From the NCBI GenBank assembly GCA_020847975.1, contig JADLBD010000007.1, positions 29,957-93,956 of the forward strand: a stretch of DNA of 64,000 bases, in the 5' to 3' direction. The stretch comes from Bryobacterales bacterium (GTDB lineage: Bacteria; Acidobacteriota; Terriglobia; Bryobacterales; Bryobacteraceae). The position numbers were made by a program, and so were the translations under genes. Of this stretch, positions 8,952 to 18,673 are shown in pieces (the stretch's first letter is position 1; every line of letters starts with the position of its first letter). The notes under the pieces were generated by a model. That model ran no database searches. It was not told the origin of the DNA and saw only the letters and a list, made by a program, of their open reading frames with translations.

Positions 8952-11126
8952 TTATGGATTCGCCTGCGCGGGAAAGCGGACGATGGTGAGGCTGCGGAGA
9001 GTGACGGTGTCGGTAGTGGTGGAAGCCATCTGCCCCTGCACGTCCACGATGATGTCGCCGGTGGGCGCGCTGGAGTTGCCGCCGCCGGCCAGCACGGAGA
9101 GGGAAGTTCCCCAGTTCTGCCAGCCCCAGTAGAGGGCGGAATCGCGGTGGATGGCATCGCCGCGGCCGAAGACCATGGTTTCCGAACCAGACGCACTGCG
9201 GGCGGTAAGGACGACCCCACCCCAGGAAAGCGCGTAGCTGAAGGCGGTGGTGGTTCCTTCATGGGAGAGTTCGTAGTCGATGCGGAAGCGGTCGGAGGGA
9301 AGCACCATGGAGGCAGGGATGCGGCACTGTCCCAGCGAGGTCATTGTCAGCGAAGATGTGCCTGTTCCTCCGATGGAGCAAATGACCTGAGGAGACGGAT
9401 GTTTCTGTCCGGCTTCAAAGGATTTGCGAGCCATTTCCGTGGTGTTCAACCAAGCGTCACCCTCACGGAGCGTGGAGGGATCGGCGGGCAGCCCATCCTG
9501 TTGCCAGGGGGCCTGACCGTTGGAGGCGCCGGCGCGGACGGAGGCAGCGAGGAATTTCCCATCGGCTTCGAGGCGCGCGACATCGGAGCCGGCAAGCGTC
9601 TTCCAGCGTTGGAGTGGCGCCGACGACTGGCCTTCCCCGGCCCGGACCTCGAGTGTAGTAGAGCCGTCGATGACCGAGGAGTCGTATACGGTCAAGGTGG
9701 AGGTGGGGGAGGCGACACCGACGCCGAGGCGGCGCAGGACGTTATCCCAAGTGAAGCGGCTGCCGTTGTGGGCGAGACTGCCCGAGGCATCGATGAACGG
9801 TACGGCGCCGGCGGGGAAACCGGTAAACAGGCAGGCGTTCCAGACGGCATCGGAGCCATTCGAAGTGAGACAGCGGTTAGGGGCTCCGAGGGGAAGGCGA
9901 GTCCAGAGCGCGGGAGAAGTTCCCACGCCGACGATGAGGTCGCCGCGGGAGACGGCAGCGGGATTGGTGTCGTAATGAGAGGACCCGAGGAGGGGGTGGC
10001 CGGTTGGAGGCCTGGAGTTGGTGAGCCTGGAATCCTGATCGGTGACGAAGCGGTTGGAGTTGGAAGGATTGCCGGCGGAACCGGAGAGAGCCGCCTTCTG
10101 ATCCGCCGTGGGGTCATTCGCGTTGGAGTGAGTGGGGAAGTTCAGAGCGAGTTTGGATTCGGCGATTCCCGCGTTTGGCGAGATGTGCTGGTCGGCAATG
10201 GCTCCGGGAGCGATGGAGGGGGCCGGGAAGAAGCCTGTGAGGGCTCCGCCGGCTTCCGATCCTCCTGTCAGGCCGGAAGCGCCGGCGATGCGATAGGAGG
10301 CAATCAGCAGGTCCCCGGATTGGGGGTAGGAGCCGGGTTGGAAGGTGATGGTGTTACCCGAGAGATTGAAATCGAGTCCGGGCTTCTGGAGCACGCCGTT
10401 GCGGAAGAGTTGCAGGCTGTTTCCCGGGTTGGGAGCATTGGCGAGAGTGAAGACGGCATTGGCGCCACTGAGCGTGCCGGCCGGGATTTCGCCGTCTACA
10501 AACCCGGGAGAGGAGGAACCGGAGCAAGGGCTTGTGGAGCCATTGACGTGAAGACAATCGGTGGGATCGCCGACGGCGGCATCGAAATCGCCATTGGAGT
10601 TGATGACGGCGGCGCGGGATGGTATGAATCCGAGGCCCTTTTTGGGTCTGGCTGCCAGTTCCTCGGTGAGACCGGCGACGTCGTTGATCTGGGCAGGTCC
10701 GGTATTGGCAGCAGGGGAGTTGACGGCGGCGCCGGCGATGGGGGGTCCGACGAGGCGGACATCCTTGAGTTTCAGTGAAGTCGCGCTTGGGGACACGGCC
10801 CAATACTCGGTGAAGAGGACACGGCCGTTGTTGCTGTACTTGACGATGTAGTAAGCGCCAACGGACGCCGTTGTGGTGGGCACGAGGCTCACCTTCAGGA
10901 CGCCTTTGATGACGCGGGAATTCTTGCTATAGGCGGCGATGGAGGAGTAATCGGAGGCGAGGAAACTGCGCCACTCGATCATGACGACGCCGTCGAACCG
11001 CTGTCCGTCGGCGCGGAAGACGGTGTCTTCGATGGTAGTGAGACTGGGCTGAGCTCCCAACGACAGGGAGCACGCCAACCAGGCCAGGGGAAGGACACGC
11101 CGGGCCCAACGAGGATTCGAATACAT
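8952..11126 (-). CDS. Large exported protein with phage-tail-fibre-like modules
   Basis: 724 residues with a signal peptide ending near LSLGAQ (residue 26). I do not recognise a catalytic domain. The middle (about 270-480) is rich in Gly, Ser, Asn and Pro, with modules such as GGALTGFFPAPSIAPGAI, ADQKAALSGSAGNPSNSNRF and VTDQDSRLTNSRPPTGH, which recall collar and tail-fibre proteins and large Solibacter surface proteins. The C-terminal 150 residues look beta-rich. The ATG at 11126 is preceded by GGAGG at 8 nt, an excellent site. Adjacent to a Flp pilin gene on the same strand, so a surface or adhesin role is plausible but unproven. A long frame on the opposite strand is a codon-bias shadow. 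Confidence 0.82.
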   Translation of the reverse strand: MYSNPRWARRVLPLAWLACSLSLGAQPSLTTIEDTVFRADGQRFDGVVMIEWRSFLASDYSSIAAYSKNSRVIKGVLKVSLVPTTTASVGAYYIVKYSNNGRVLFTEYWAVSPSATSLKLKDVRLVGPPIAGAAVNSPAANTGPAQINDVAGLTEELAARPKKGLGFIPSRAAVINSNGDFDAAVGDPTDCLHVNGSTSPCSGSSSPGFVDGEIPAGTLSGANAVFTLANAPNPGNSLQLFRNGVLQKPGLDFNLSGNTITFQPGSYPQSGDLLIASYRIAGASGLTGGSEAGGALTGFFPAPSIAPGAIADQHISPNAGIAESKLALNFPTHSNANDPTADQKAALSGSAGNPSNSNRFVTDQDSRLTNSRPPTGHPLLGSSHYDTNPAAVSRGDLIVGVGTSPALWTRLPLGAPNRCLTSNGSDAVWNACLFTGFPAGAVPFIDASGSLAHNGSRFTWDNVLRRLGVGVASPTSTLTVYDSSVIDGSTTLEVRAGEGQSSAPLQRWKTLAGSDVARLEADGKFLAASVRAGASNGQAPWQQDGLPADPSTLREGDAWLNTTEMARKSFEAGQKHPSPQVICSIGGTGTSSLTMTSLGQCRIPASMVLPSDRFRIDYELSHEGTTTAFSYALSWGGVVLTARSASGSETMVFGRGDAIHRDSALYWGWQNWGTSLSVLAGGGNSSAPTGDIIVDVQGQMASTTTDTVTLRSLTIVRFPAQANP

Positions 11127-11147
11127 TTGCTAAGCCTCCAGGGAATT

Positions 11148-11174
11148 GGCCCGGTGCGAAGACGCTTCCGGGCC
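11148..11174 (-). other. Hairpin in the 5' leader of the 724-residue exported protein gene
   Basis: GGCCCGG (11148-11154) and CCGGGCC (11168-11174) form a perfect 7-bp stem with a 13-nt loop, ending about 12 nt upstream of the ribosome binding site. It could modulate translation. No downstream T-run, so not a terminator. Confidence 0.45.
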
Positions 11175-11358
11175 AGGGGGGCGGGCAGTAACCCGTTCTG
11201 GCTACAGCTTAGCTGGCGAAGATGCTGGAGGAAGAGCTATAGGCCGATGTCAACAGCAATATCTATCGATTTATCTTTAGTTTAGCGGAACAAAAAGAAA
11301 AACGAATGACTTGTGACCGTGAACCGGCCAATCACACAAATGAAACCCGGACCGCGGT

Positions 11359-14300
11359 TTACCAGTACAGTTTGCCCCCCAATTGGAGAATCCTGGGGTC
11401 GCGGGTGCTGTTGACCAATCCGAAGGTGCTGACGTTGACGGTGGAGATGGGATTGTTGAACTGGGTATGGTTGAAGAGATTGAAGAACTCGGCGCGGACT
11501 TGCAGCCGGGACTGTTCCCCGAGTTTGGGAACGTGGAAGTTCTTGCTGAAGCTGACGTCCCAGTTGTTGATGCCGAATCCGGGTTGCGTATTCCGGCCGA
11601 GGTTTCCAAACGTTCCCTTGGAGGGCGTCGAGTAAGCGGTCTTGTCGAGACCGAGGAGATTGTTGGAGCGCGGGTCCAACTTCTGGATGGCGGCGCCGGT
11701 CGCATTGGCGCGTTGCTCGCCGGCGAGCACGTTCGCGGGGTCGCCGGCGGCGACGATGGTGTAGCGCATGCCGGAAATGAAGTTGGTGATTCCGGCCATC
11801 TCCCATCCGCCGATGAATCCATTCAGGACGGCGTTCCTGATGTCCACGGCCTTGCCCTTACCGACGGGAAGCTGCCACACATAGCTGGCGATGAAGTTGT
11901 GAGGGACGTCATTGGGGGCGGGCTCACGTTCGGGACGGCGATTGTACATATTCATGCCCGCGCCGCCGCTATCCATGAGTTTCGAGAAGGTATAGGAGAC
12001 CGTATAGGAGAGGTCATGCCATAACCGCTGCTCCAGTTTCAGGTAGCCCGCATTGTAGTTGGTCCACTGGTAGTTTGTGTTCTGGCTAAAGCCCGGCGGC
12101 AGGGTGGGATAGGGCATGCGAGTCTGGTAGGGTTCCGGATTGTCCTTGTTCTGGGGCAAGCGCGGCTGGTTCATGAGCACCGATCCGTACTGTTTTTGAC
12201 CGGTGTTGCCCATGTATCCGCTTTCCAGGAGCAGGCCGGGACGAATCTGATGCTGGACATTGAGGTTGTAGTTGTAGAGGTATCCGGTGCGCTGAAACAG
12301 GTCCTGATTGCTGCTGACACCGGTGGTGCTCTTTTCGGGTCCGGGAAAAAGGTCGGACATGCGGATTTGGGGGATGGTGGGGCTGGAAACAAGGTTGGCG
12401 AAGACGAAGAAGGGCGGGGTGCTCATCATGTTGTTGACGGCCGCGCCGCCTCCGCTGAAGGCGTAGAAAATGCCGAAACCGGTGCGGATGGTGGTATTGC
12501 TGCCCGGACGGTAAGCAAGGCCGAACCGCGGCGAGTAGTTGTTTTTGTCGGGGGCCACAGGCGGATTCGACAGCGCCACAGTGCCGGTATTCTGGAACAG
12601 ACCGACGCCGGGGATGTAGTAATCCGGACGTCCGGCGAGTAACTGCCGTCCAACGCCGAGATCAAAATTGGCGAGTCTTCCGCGGTAGGGAGACTGGTAT
12701 TCGTAGCGAAGGCCGAGGTTCAAGGTGAGGCGGTTGCTGATGCGCCAGTCGTCCTGCACGTACCAGAAGATCTGTTCGGCGAGGGAATACTTTGCGACGC
12801 CGCCGTAGTTGCCCAGACTGCCCAAGCCTCCGGTGGCCGAACCGGGGAAGCCGAGCAAGTAGTCGCCAAAGGAGTCGCCGCTGTAGTTGCCGGTGAAGTT
12901 CATGATGCCGTTCTGGCTGCTGCCCTGGTCATAGCCGACCATGAGGTGGGAGTACTCGATGCCGGCCTTCACGGTGTGATCGCCGCGGATCCAGGTCACT
13001 GATTCTCCGCCGCGGTAGTAGATGTTGTTCTGGACGATGTGGGTTCCGTAGCCGACGAATCCGTTGCTGGCTCCGGGGAAGCCCGGCGCATAGCCGGTGA
13101 GGTTGACGTTCGGGAGAGTATAGTCGCCAGGGCTTGGGGCCAGATTCTTGAAACCGAGGTCTGCCGCGTAGTTGGTGGAGTAGCGGTCACCGTCGCTCTG
13201 GCGGGCGAGATAGGCCTTGAAGAATCCCAAGCGGGTGTCGCTGATGAAGGTGGGAGAAAAGACGTGGGTGTAGCCGACCGACAGGTGTTGGGTGCGGTCG
13301 GGGCGAATGACGCCGAGCCCAATGATATAGGCGACGTTCGTCAGGTCATCGTTGGCGTAGGAGTAGCGTCCGAACAGACTGCCCTTCGAGGACACGCGGT
13401 GATCGATGCGGCCCGTCAACTGGTCGCGGCGTTCCCAGTCGCTGGGCGTCACGAGGAAATTGACGCCGGGACGGCCCGCTGAATTGGCGTGAGGGAAGTA
13501 CTGGAGCATTTTTTGGGCCTGGGCGTCGACGCGGTTTTGCGGGATGACCGCGCCGGGGAACGGGGTGTTGTTATTCGCGGGATCCTTGATGGTCTTTCCG
13601 GTGGCGCTGAAGTTGCCGGCCATCATGTCGTCGGTGGGGACGAGGCCCTGAAGAATGACGCCCGTTCGCCGCCGGCGCGCTTCGTAATTGACGAAGAAGA
13701 ACGTTTTGTCCTTGCGTATTTTGCCGCCGGCGCTGACTCCCGGCTGATTGTAAGTGAATCGAGGGGCTCCGGTAGCCGGACGGAAGAACTGGCCAGCCTG
13801 AAAGGCCCGGTTGCGAACAAAGTCATAGGCGGTTCCATGAAAGGAATTGCTACCGCGCTTGGTGACCATGTCGATGAATGCGGCGCCGTGGCCGTAGGAT
13901 GCATCCATGAAATTGGTGACCACTTTGAACTCCGCCAGAGCGTCCACGGACAAGGCAATCCCGGGATTGTTCTGGTTCACGACCGTGAAGTCGACGCCGT
14001 CGAGGTTGGCGCCGGTGGAGGTATTGCGAACGCCGCCGATGTCAATGGAGCGCGAGTCCATGACGCTGCTGGTTCCCACGGTTCGCAACGACCCGGGCGT
14101 AAGCGCGGCGAGGTCGAAGAAATTGCGGTTGTTGAGGGGCAGTTCGAGCATCGTGCGGTTGTCGATGACGGAACCGAGAACCGCGGTGTTGGTCTGCAAC
14201 TGAGGCGTGGTTCCTTCCACTTCCACCTTTTCGCTGACGTTACCCACCTGCATGGTGATGTCTGTGCGCACCTGAGTGTTGACGGTGACCACGACGTTCG

Positions 14301-14586
14301 AAACGGAGGCGACGCGGAAGGAGGCTGCGGTGGCGGTGATGGTGTAGGCGCCGCTCGGTAACGCGGTGAAGCGATAGTTGCCTTCGGCATCGGTGACGAA
14401 GGTCCGCGATTCATTGGTGGCGTGGTTGCGAGCGGTGATCGTGACTCCGGGGATCACGGCCTGGCTCGAATCGGACACGGTACCGAGAATAGTGCCGGTG
14501 CCGAATTGAGCGAGGGCGGCAGCCGTGGAGATGAGGAAGAGGGAGAGCAACAGTGGGGTGTTGCGAAGGGAGGAGGAGGAAGACAT
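11359..14586 (-). CDS. Oar-like TonB-dependent receptor
   Basis: Outer-membrane receptor of 1075 residues. Order: signal peptide (to about 27), carboxypeptidase-regulatory-like beta-sandwich (about 30-115, ILGTVSDSSQAVIPGVTI and DAEGNYRFTALPSGAYTI), plug domain (about 120-220, with SSVMDSRSIDIGGVRNTS), then a long beta-barrel ending in an aromatic residue (LGGKLYW). This architecture is very common in Acidobacteria. No SusD partner lies next to it. GAGG stands 10 nt before the ATG, and a good sigma-70 promoter is visible upstream. It diverges from an alpha-L-fucosidase gene, hinting at uptake of fucose-containing glycans, but ligand assignment is inference. Confidence 0.93.
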   Translation of the reverse strand: MSSSSSLRNTPLLLSLFLISTAAALAQFGTGTILGTVSDSSQAVIPGVTITARNHATNESRTFVTDAEGNYRFTALPSGAYTITATAASFRVASVSNVVVTVNTQVRTDITMQVGNVSEKVEVEGTTPQLQTNTAVLGSVIDNRTMLELPLNNRNFFDLAALTPGSLRTVGTSSVMDSRSIDIGGVRNTSTGANLDGVDFTVVNQNNPGIALSVDALAEFKVVTNFMDASYGHGAAFIDMVTKRGSNSFHGTAYDFVRNRAFQAGQFFRPATGAPRFTYNQPGVSAGGKIRKDKTFFFVNYEARRRRTGVILQGLVPTDDMMAGNFSATGKTIKDPANNNTPFPGAVIPQNRVDAQAQKMLQYFPHANSAGRPGVNFLVTPSDWERRDQLTGRIDHRVSSKGSLFGRYSYANDDLTNVAYIIGLGVIRPDRTQHLSVGYTHVFSPTFISDTRLGFFKAYLARQSDGDRYSTNYAADLGFKNLAPSPGDYTLPNVNLTGYAPGFPGASNGFVGYGTHIVQNNIYYRGGESVTWIRGDHTVKAGIEYSHLMVGYDQGSSQNGIMNFTGNYSGDSFGDYLLGFPGSATGGLGSLGNYGGVAKYSLAEQIFWYVQDDWRISNRLTLNLGLRYEYQSPYRGRLANFDLGVGRQLLAGRPDYYIPGVGLFQNTGTVALSNPPVAPDKNNYSPRFGLAYRPGSNTTIRTGFGIFYAFSGGGAAVNNMMSTPPFFVFANLVSSPTIPQIRMSDLFPGPEKSTTGVSSNQDLFQRTGYLYNYNLNVQHQIRPGLLLESGYMGNTGQKQYGSVLMNQPRLPQNKDNPEPYQTRMPYPTLPPGFSQNTNYQWTNYNAGYLKLEQRLWHDLSYTVSYTFSKLMDSGGAGMNMYNRRPEREPAPNDVPHNFIASYVWQLPVGKGKAVDIRNAVLNGFIGGWEMAGITNFISGMRYTIVAAGDPANVLAGEQRANATGAAIQKLDPRSNNLLGLDKTAYSTPSKGTFGNLGRNTQPGFGINNWDVSFSKNFHVPKLGEQSRLQVRAEFFNLFNHTQFNNPISTVNVSTFGLVNSTRDPRILQLGGKLYW

Positions 14587-14635
14587 AATGGACCTCGAAG
14601 CAGGGCGGTTGAGCGCTTAAAGCTCTTAGCGATGC

Positions 14636-14665
14636 ATTCTATGAGGTTTCTCGCGGCGCTGTCAA
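14636..14665 (-). promoter_or_regulatory. Sigma-70-type promoter of the TonB receptor gene
   Basis: On the minus strand TTGACA (14665-14660) and TAGAAT (14641-14636) are separated by 18 nt, about 50 nt before the receptor ATG. Both hexamers are near consensus, the best such pair I found in the window. Confidence 0.7.
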
Positions 14666-14819
14666 CCATCGATTGCAACGAGATCGGTTTATCGGAGAAA
14701 TGGCGGTGGATTGGTGAGTTCTTTCAATGCCGGAGGGCCGGCGGGCACTGTGCGAGCTTCCAAGATATTCAGTTGGCCGGGCAGTGGCCTGAGATACAGT
14801 AGAGTAGCGAGGTGTTCTG

Positions 14820-16235
14820 ATGGCCGTCATCCGCTATATTCTACTGGCGCTTCTTGTGGCGCAGGCTGTATTTTCCCAAGGGCTCTATCTTCCCACCACC
14901 GAATCGCTGCGCACGCACAAAGCGCCTCAGTGGTACGAGGATGCGAAGTTCGGCATCTTCATCCACTGGGGTCCCTATGCCGTGCCGGCGTATCACGAGT
15001 GGTATGTCGAGTTCATCAGTCCCAAGGCGAATTTTGGATTCATGTTCGGCGGGCCGCCCTATGTGAGCACGCGCGGCGATCTGCCGGAAACGCTATTCCT
15101 TTCAAAGACGCGCGCCGCGGCGGTCGAGTATCATCGCAAGAACTGGGGCGCGGATTTCGCCTACGACAACTTCATCCCGATGTTCCGGGCGGAAAAGTTC
15201 GACCCGGGGGCCTGGGCCGGACTGTTTCGCGAATCGGGGGCTCGCTACGTTGTATTCACGGCGAAGCACGGGGACGAGTTCGCGATGTGGCGCAGCAAGG
15301 TGACCACACGGAATGCGGTTGACATGGGTCCCAAGCGCGATATCGCCGGGGATCTGGCGCGGTCGGTTCGCGCCGCGGGGATGAAGATGGGTTTTTATCA
15401 CAACACCACCTACACGTTTTGGGATGCGCGCTATCCGGGACGCGACTGGGTGGACTATATGAATCGCTCGATCCGCGAATTGATCGACCTGTATCATCCG
15501 AGCGTGCTCTGGGGCGATGTGCTGGACGGCCCGGTGCGCGATGCGCAAGGCAAACCGCTTCCGGCCGACTACTGGGGCTCCAAGCAGGTGCTGGCGTACT
15601 TCTATAACCGATCCGATCCTTCGGGCGGCGTGGCCGCCAATGACCGCTGGGGGCAGGATGTGGACGGCAAGTATCTGGGCGATTTCGCGACGCCGGAGCG
15701 CACTCGCATGACTCGCATCCGGACGGACAAGTGGGAGACGTGCGACTCGCTGGACCCCACTTCCTGGGGCTACAACCGGAATCTGCCGGAGAGCGACTAC
15801 ATGACGCCCAACCAGGTGGTGGTCTACCTGGTGGACGTGGTGAGCAAGAACGGGAATCTGCTGATCAACATCGGGCCTCGAGCGGACGGCACGATTCCCG
15901 AGGTGATGCAATCCTGCCTGCGCAGTGTGGGCGAGTGGTTGAAAGTGAACGGGGAGGCGATCTACGGCACGCGCTATTGGGACACCTACCGGGACGGGGA
16001 CGTGCGATTCACCCACAAGGGCAACACGCTGTACGCCATCGCCCTCGAGTGGCCGGAAGAGAATCTCCGCCTGACGTCGTTAGCGGGGAAACAGGTGGCC
16101 AAGGTCGACATGCTCGGTCTCGACGAACCCGTGAAGTGGCGGCAGCAGAGCGATGCCCTGATCATCGAAGCGCCGGGAAAGCGTCCGTGCAAGTATGCGT
16201 ACACGTTCCGCATCCAACTGAGGCCGAAGCGGTGA
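14820..16235 (+). CDS. Exported alpha-L-fucosidase (GH29)
   Basis: Retaining glycosidase that releases L-fucose. After a short signal peptide (to about residue 20) comes the GH29 hallmark WYEDAKFGIFIHWGPYAVPA, then YVVFTAKHGDEFAMWRS and the nucleophile region PSVLWGDV with Asp233 as the probable nucleophile. 471 residues, the usual size. GAGG lies 7 nt before the ATG. The stop overlaps the GTG of the next gene. Divergent from the TonB receptor, with 233 bp between them, so the pair may be controlled together. Confidence 0.93.
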   Translation: MAVIRYILLALLVAQAVFSQGLYLPTTESLRTHKAPQWYEDAKFGIFIHWGPYAVPAYHEWYVEFISPKANFGFMFGGPPYVSTRGDLPETLFLSKTRAAAVEYHRKNWGADFAYDNFIPMFRAEKFDPGAWAGLFRESGARYVVFTAKHGDEFAMWRSKVTTRNAVDMGPKRDIAGDLARSVRAAGMKMGFYHNTTYTFWDARYPGRDWVDYMNRSIRELIDLYHPSVLWGDVLDGPVRDAQGKPLPADYWGSKQVLAYFYNRSDPSGGVAANDRWGQDVDGKYLGDFATPERTRMTRIRTDKWETCDSLDPTSWGYNRNLPESDYMTPNQVVVYLVDVVSKNGNLLINIGPRADGTIPEVMQSCLRSVGEWLKVNGEAIYGTRYWDTYRDGDVRFTHKGNTLYAIALEWPEENLRLTSLAGKQVAKVDMLGLDEPVKWRQQSDALIIEAPGKRPCKYAYTFRIQLRPKR

Positions 16236-17398
16236 CGGGGCGCAGCGGGAACTGTCTGGCCAAACTCGAGCGCATGAACCGCGCTCTGCGCCACCAGGAA
16301 TCCGATCGTGTTCCGGTGAGCGACTTTTTCTGGAGTTCGTTTCTCGAACGCTGGCGGAGGGAATTGGGGCTGCCGGCGAGCACGGACATTTACGAATACT
16401 ACGATCTTGACTGGCGGCAGGCGACGCCGAACGTCGATCCGCACATCCGGCCGTTCGAAATCCTGGAGGAGAGCGATGAGGAGGTGATTGTCCGCACGGG
16501 GTTCGGCGCAGTCATCCGCAAGCGCTTCGATCAGCCGATGCCGGCTTTTCTGCGGTTTGAGACGGACACGATCGATAAGATGCTGGCCTTTCCGTTCGAT
16601 GATCCCTGGGATGAGCGGCGTTATTTCTCGGCCGGGGATGACCAGATCAATGGGGTTGGCGACGTCTTCGCCCGCCACACGGAAGCCTGGGTAGAACGGG
16701 TGAAGGCCGTGCACGGCGAGTTTCCGATTTACGGGGGTGTGTGCGAAGGACATGAGACGCTGTGGCGCATCATCGGGCCGGAGAATACATTGATGTGGAT
16801 TGGCGAATATCCGGACGAGGTGGGGCGATTTGTGGAGCGGATCAACGCTTTCTCGCTGGAAGTGGTGAAAGCGCAGATAGCGGCCGCGGGCGGGCGGTTG
16901 GACGGGATGGTGATCTGGGGCGACGTGGCTTATCGCAAGGGCTGTCTGTTCTCGCCCGATTATTGGCGGAAGCACTTCAAACCCGGTGTCAAGGCATTGG
17001 TGGACGAGTGTCACGGGCACGGTCTGCCAGTGATCTACCACGGGTGCGGCAACGTGAACCGGATCTTCGAGGAGTTCATCGAGGCCGGCATCGATGCCTA
17101 CAATCCGCTCGAGGCGAAGGCGGGGATGGATGTGATTGACCTGCGCCGGCGGTTCGGCCACCGCATTGCATTCTGCGGGAACATGGATGTGGTGGTGTGG
17201 GCGAGCGGGGACCGGGAATTGCTTCGCCGCACTGTGCTTACGAAGCTGAATGCGGCCAAAGGCGGGGGGTACATTTTTCAATCCGACCACTCGGTTCCGA
17301 GCAACGTCTCGGGCTCCGATTACGAGTACGTGGTGAACCTGGTGCGCGAGCGGGGGCGGTATCCGCTGCAACTCGAAGAGTGCGACGTGGCGGTGTGA
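16232..17398 (+). CDS. Uroporphyrinogen decarboxylase family protein (not the heme enzyme)
   Basis: TIM-barrel protein of the UroD/MtaA superfamily, 388 residues. N-terminal LRHQESDRVPVSDFFW is the family start, and YHGCGNVNRIFEEFIEAGID with MDVIDLRRRFGHRIAFCGNMD resembles the corrinoid-linked or uncharacterised UroD-like branch found in glycan and aromatic catabolism loci. I chose GTG at 16232 because it overlaps the fucosidase stop (GTGA) and has GAGG 8 nt upstream; a methionine at 16274 would truncate the first helix. True HemE has a different N-terminus, and the heme operon lies elsewhere in the window, so this is probably a methyltransferase-like or degradative enzyme. Confidence 0.85.
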   Translation: MTGRSGNCLAKLERMNRALRHQESDRVPVSDFFWSSFLERWRRELGLPASTDIYEYYDLDWRQATPNVDPHIRPFEILEESDEEVIVRTGFGAVIRKRFDQPMPAFLRFETDTIDKMLAFPFDDPWDERRYFSAGDDQINGVGDVFARHTEAWVERVKAVHGEFPIYGGVCEGHETLWRIIGPENTLMWIGEYPDEVGRFVERINAFSLEVVKAQIAAAGGRLDGMVIWGDVAYRKGCLFSPDYWRKHFKPGVKALVDECHGHGLPVIYHGCGNVNRIFEEFIEAGIDAYNPLEAKAGMDVIDLRRRFGHRIAFCGNMDVVVWASGDRELLRRTVLTKLNAAKGGGYIFQSDHSVPSNVSGSDYEYVVNLVRERGRYPLQLEECDVAV

Positions 17399-17402
17399 GG
17401 CG

Positions 17403-18572
17403 TCAGTTTGGGGAGCCTTCCAGGTAGCGGCGGATGCGGGCGAGGGCTTCCATGAGGTTCTCGTGGGAGTTCGCAATGGAGAAGCGCAAATAGCCTTCCC
17501 CGTAGGCTCCGAAGGCGGTGCCTGAGAGGCATGCGACGCCCGCTTCCTGTAGGAGGGCATCGGCGAGTTCCCTCGAGGAGCGGCCTGTGCCGGTGATGTT
17601 GGGGAATGCGTAGAAGGCGCCTTCGGGGGTGGGGCAGCGGAATCCGGGGAGGGCGTTCAATCCGGCGATGAAGGCGTCGCGGCGGCGGCGGAATTCACTG
17701 ACCATGCGGTCCACGGCATCCTGGGGGCCGGTGAGCGCGGCCATGCCGGCGCGCTGGGTGAAACTAGCCGTGCAGGAGTTGGAATTGACCATCAATTTAT
17801 TCACGGCCTCGGCCAGCCATGCGGGCATGACGCCGTAGCCCAGGCGCCATCCGGTCATCGCGTAGGTCTTCGAGAATCCGTCGAGGATGATGGTCTTCCC
17901 GGCCATGTCCGGCTGGCTGGCGATGGATGCGGGCGCGTCTCCGTAATAGATGCGGGAGTAGATCTCATCAGAGAGTACGATGAGATCGCGTTCCCGGACG
18001 AGATTGGCGATTTCGATGATGTCCTCTTTCGGGATGACGCCTCCGGTGGGGTTCTGCGGCGAGTTGATGATGAGGAGTTTCGTTTTGTCCGTCAGTCGTT
18101 CGCGCAGGATGTTGAGGTCGAAGGAGAAGCCGCGATCTTCGAGCAGCGGGACGTAGACTCCGGTGGCGCCGAGAAAGCGCACCATCGACTCATAGATGGG
18201 AAAGCCGGGATTGGGGAAGATGACTTCGTCGCCCGGTTCGAGGAGGGCCAGCATGGGAAAGAAGAGGATTGGTTTTCCGCCCGGGACGACGCAGACGTTT
18301 TCGATGCCGGCGCGGATGCCGCGGGTGCGGCTGACGTAGCCGGCGATGATCTGGCGGAAATCGGCGTGGCCCGGGGTTGGTCCGTAGTGCGTCCAGCCCT
18401 CGTTGAGGGCCTTCTTACCGGCTTCGATGATGTGAGGCGGGGTCTTGAAGTCAGGTTCGCCTATCTCGAGGTGAATGACGCTGCGGCCCTGCGCTTCGAG
18501 GGCGCGGGCTTTTTGCAGCACTTCGAAGGCACCCTCGACAAGGATGCGGTTCATGCGCTCAGCGAGTTTCAT
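17403..18572 (-). CDS. Class I/II PLP aminotransferase (aspartate aminotransferase-like)
   Basis: Fold-type I PLP enzyme transferring amino groups between amino and keto acids. Motifs: IHLEIGEPDFKTP near the N-terminus, INSPQNPTGGVIPKEDI, and the PLP-lysine region ILDGFSKTYAMTGWRLGY. The open frame extends to 18629, but that start is a TTG with no ribosome site; ATG at 18572 begins MKLAERMNRIL, the usual family N-terminus, giving 389 residues. Convergent with the UroD-like gene (4 nt apart). Exact substrate not determinable. Confidence 0.92.
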   Translation of the reverse strand: MKLAERMNRILVEGAFEVLQKARALEAQGRSVIHLEIGEPDFKTPPHIIEAGKKALNEGWTHYGPTPGHADFRQIIAGYVSRTRGIRAGIENVCVVPGGKPILFFPMLALLEPGDEVIFPNPGFPIYESMVRFLGATGVYVPLLEDRGFSFDLNILRERLTDKTKLLIINSPQNPTGGVIPKEDIIEIANLVRERDLIVLSDEIYSRIYYGDAPASIASQPDMAGKTIILDGFSKTYAMTGWRLGYGVMPAWLAEAVNKLMVNSNSCTASFTQRAGMAALTGPQDAVDRMVSEFRRRRDAFIAGLNALPGFRCPTPEGAFYAFPNITGTGRSSRELADALLQEAGVACLSGTAFGAYGEGYLRFSIANSHENLMEALARIRRYLEGSPN

Positions 18573-18673
18573 GGTGGTGAGGGGAGTGACGCCTAAAGTC
18601 GGCGCTCCCTCTAAATGATAGCCCCGCAAGGCGTCTCACGCCGAGCGCTGTCTTGCCGGAGCGGGGAAAGGAG

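Noticed and set aside
8856..10778. 640-codon open frame on the plus strand opposite the 724-residue exported protein
   Set aside because: Low-complexity Gly/Ala/Val product; the minus-strand frame has a signal peptide and a strong ribosome site.
11127..11280. Possible cyclic di-GMP (GEMM) riboswitch in the leader of the 724-residue protein gene
   Set aside because: The part GTAGCCAGAACGGGTTAC hints at the 3' half, but the required GGAxGCAAAGC core is absent.
14587..14635. GAGC/GCTC short palindrome as an operator for the TonB receptor
   Set aside because: Only four-base arms around an AT core; too short to support a regulator.
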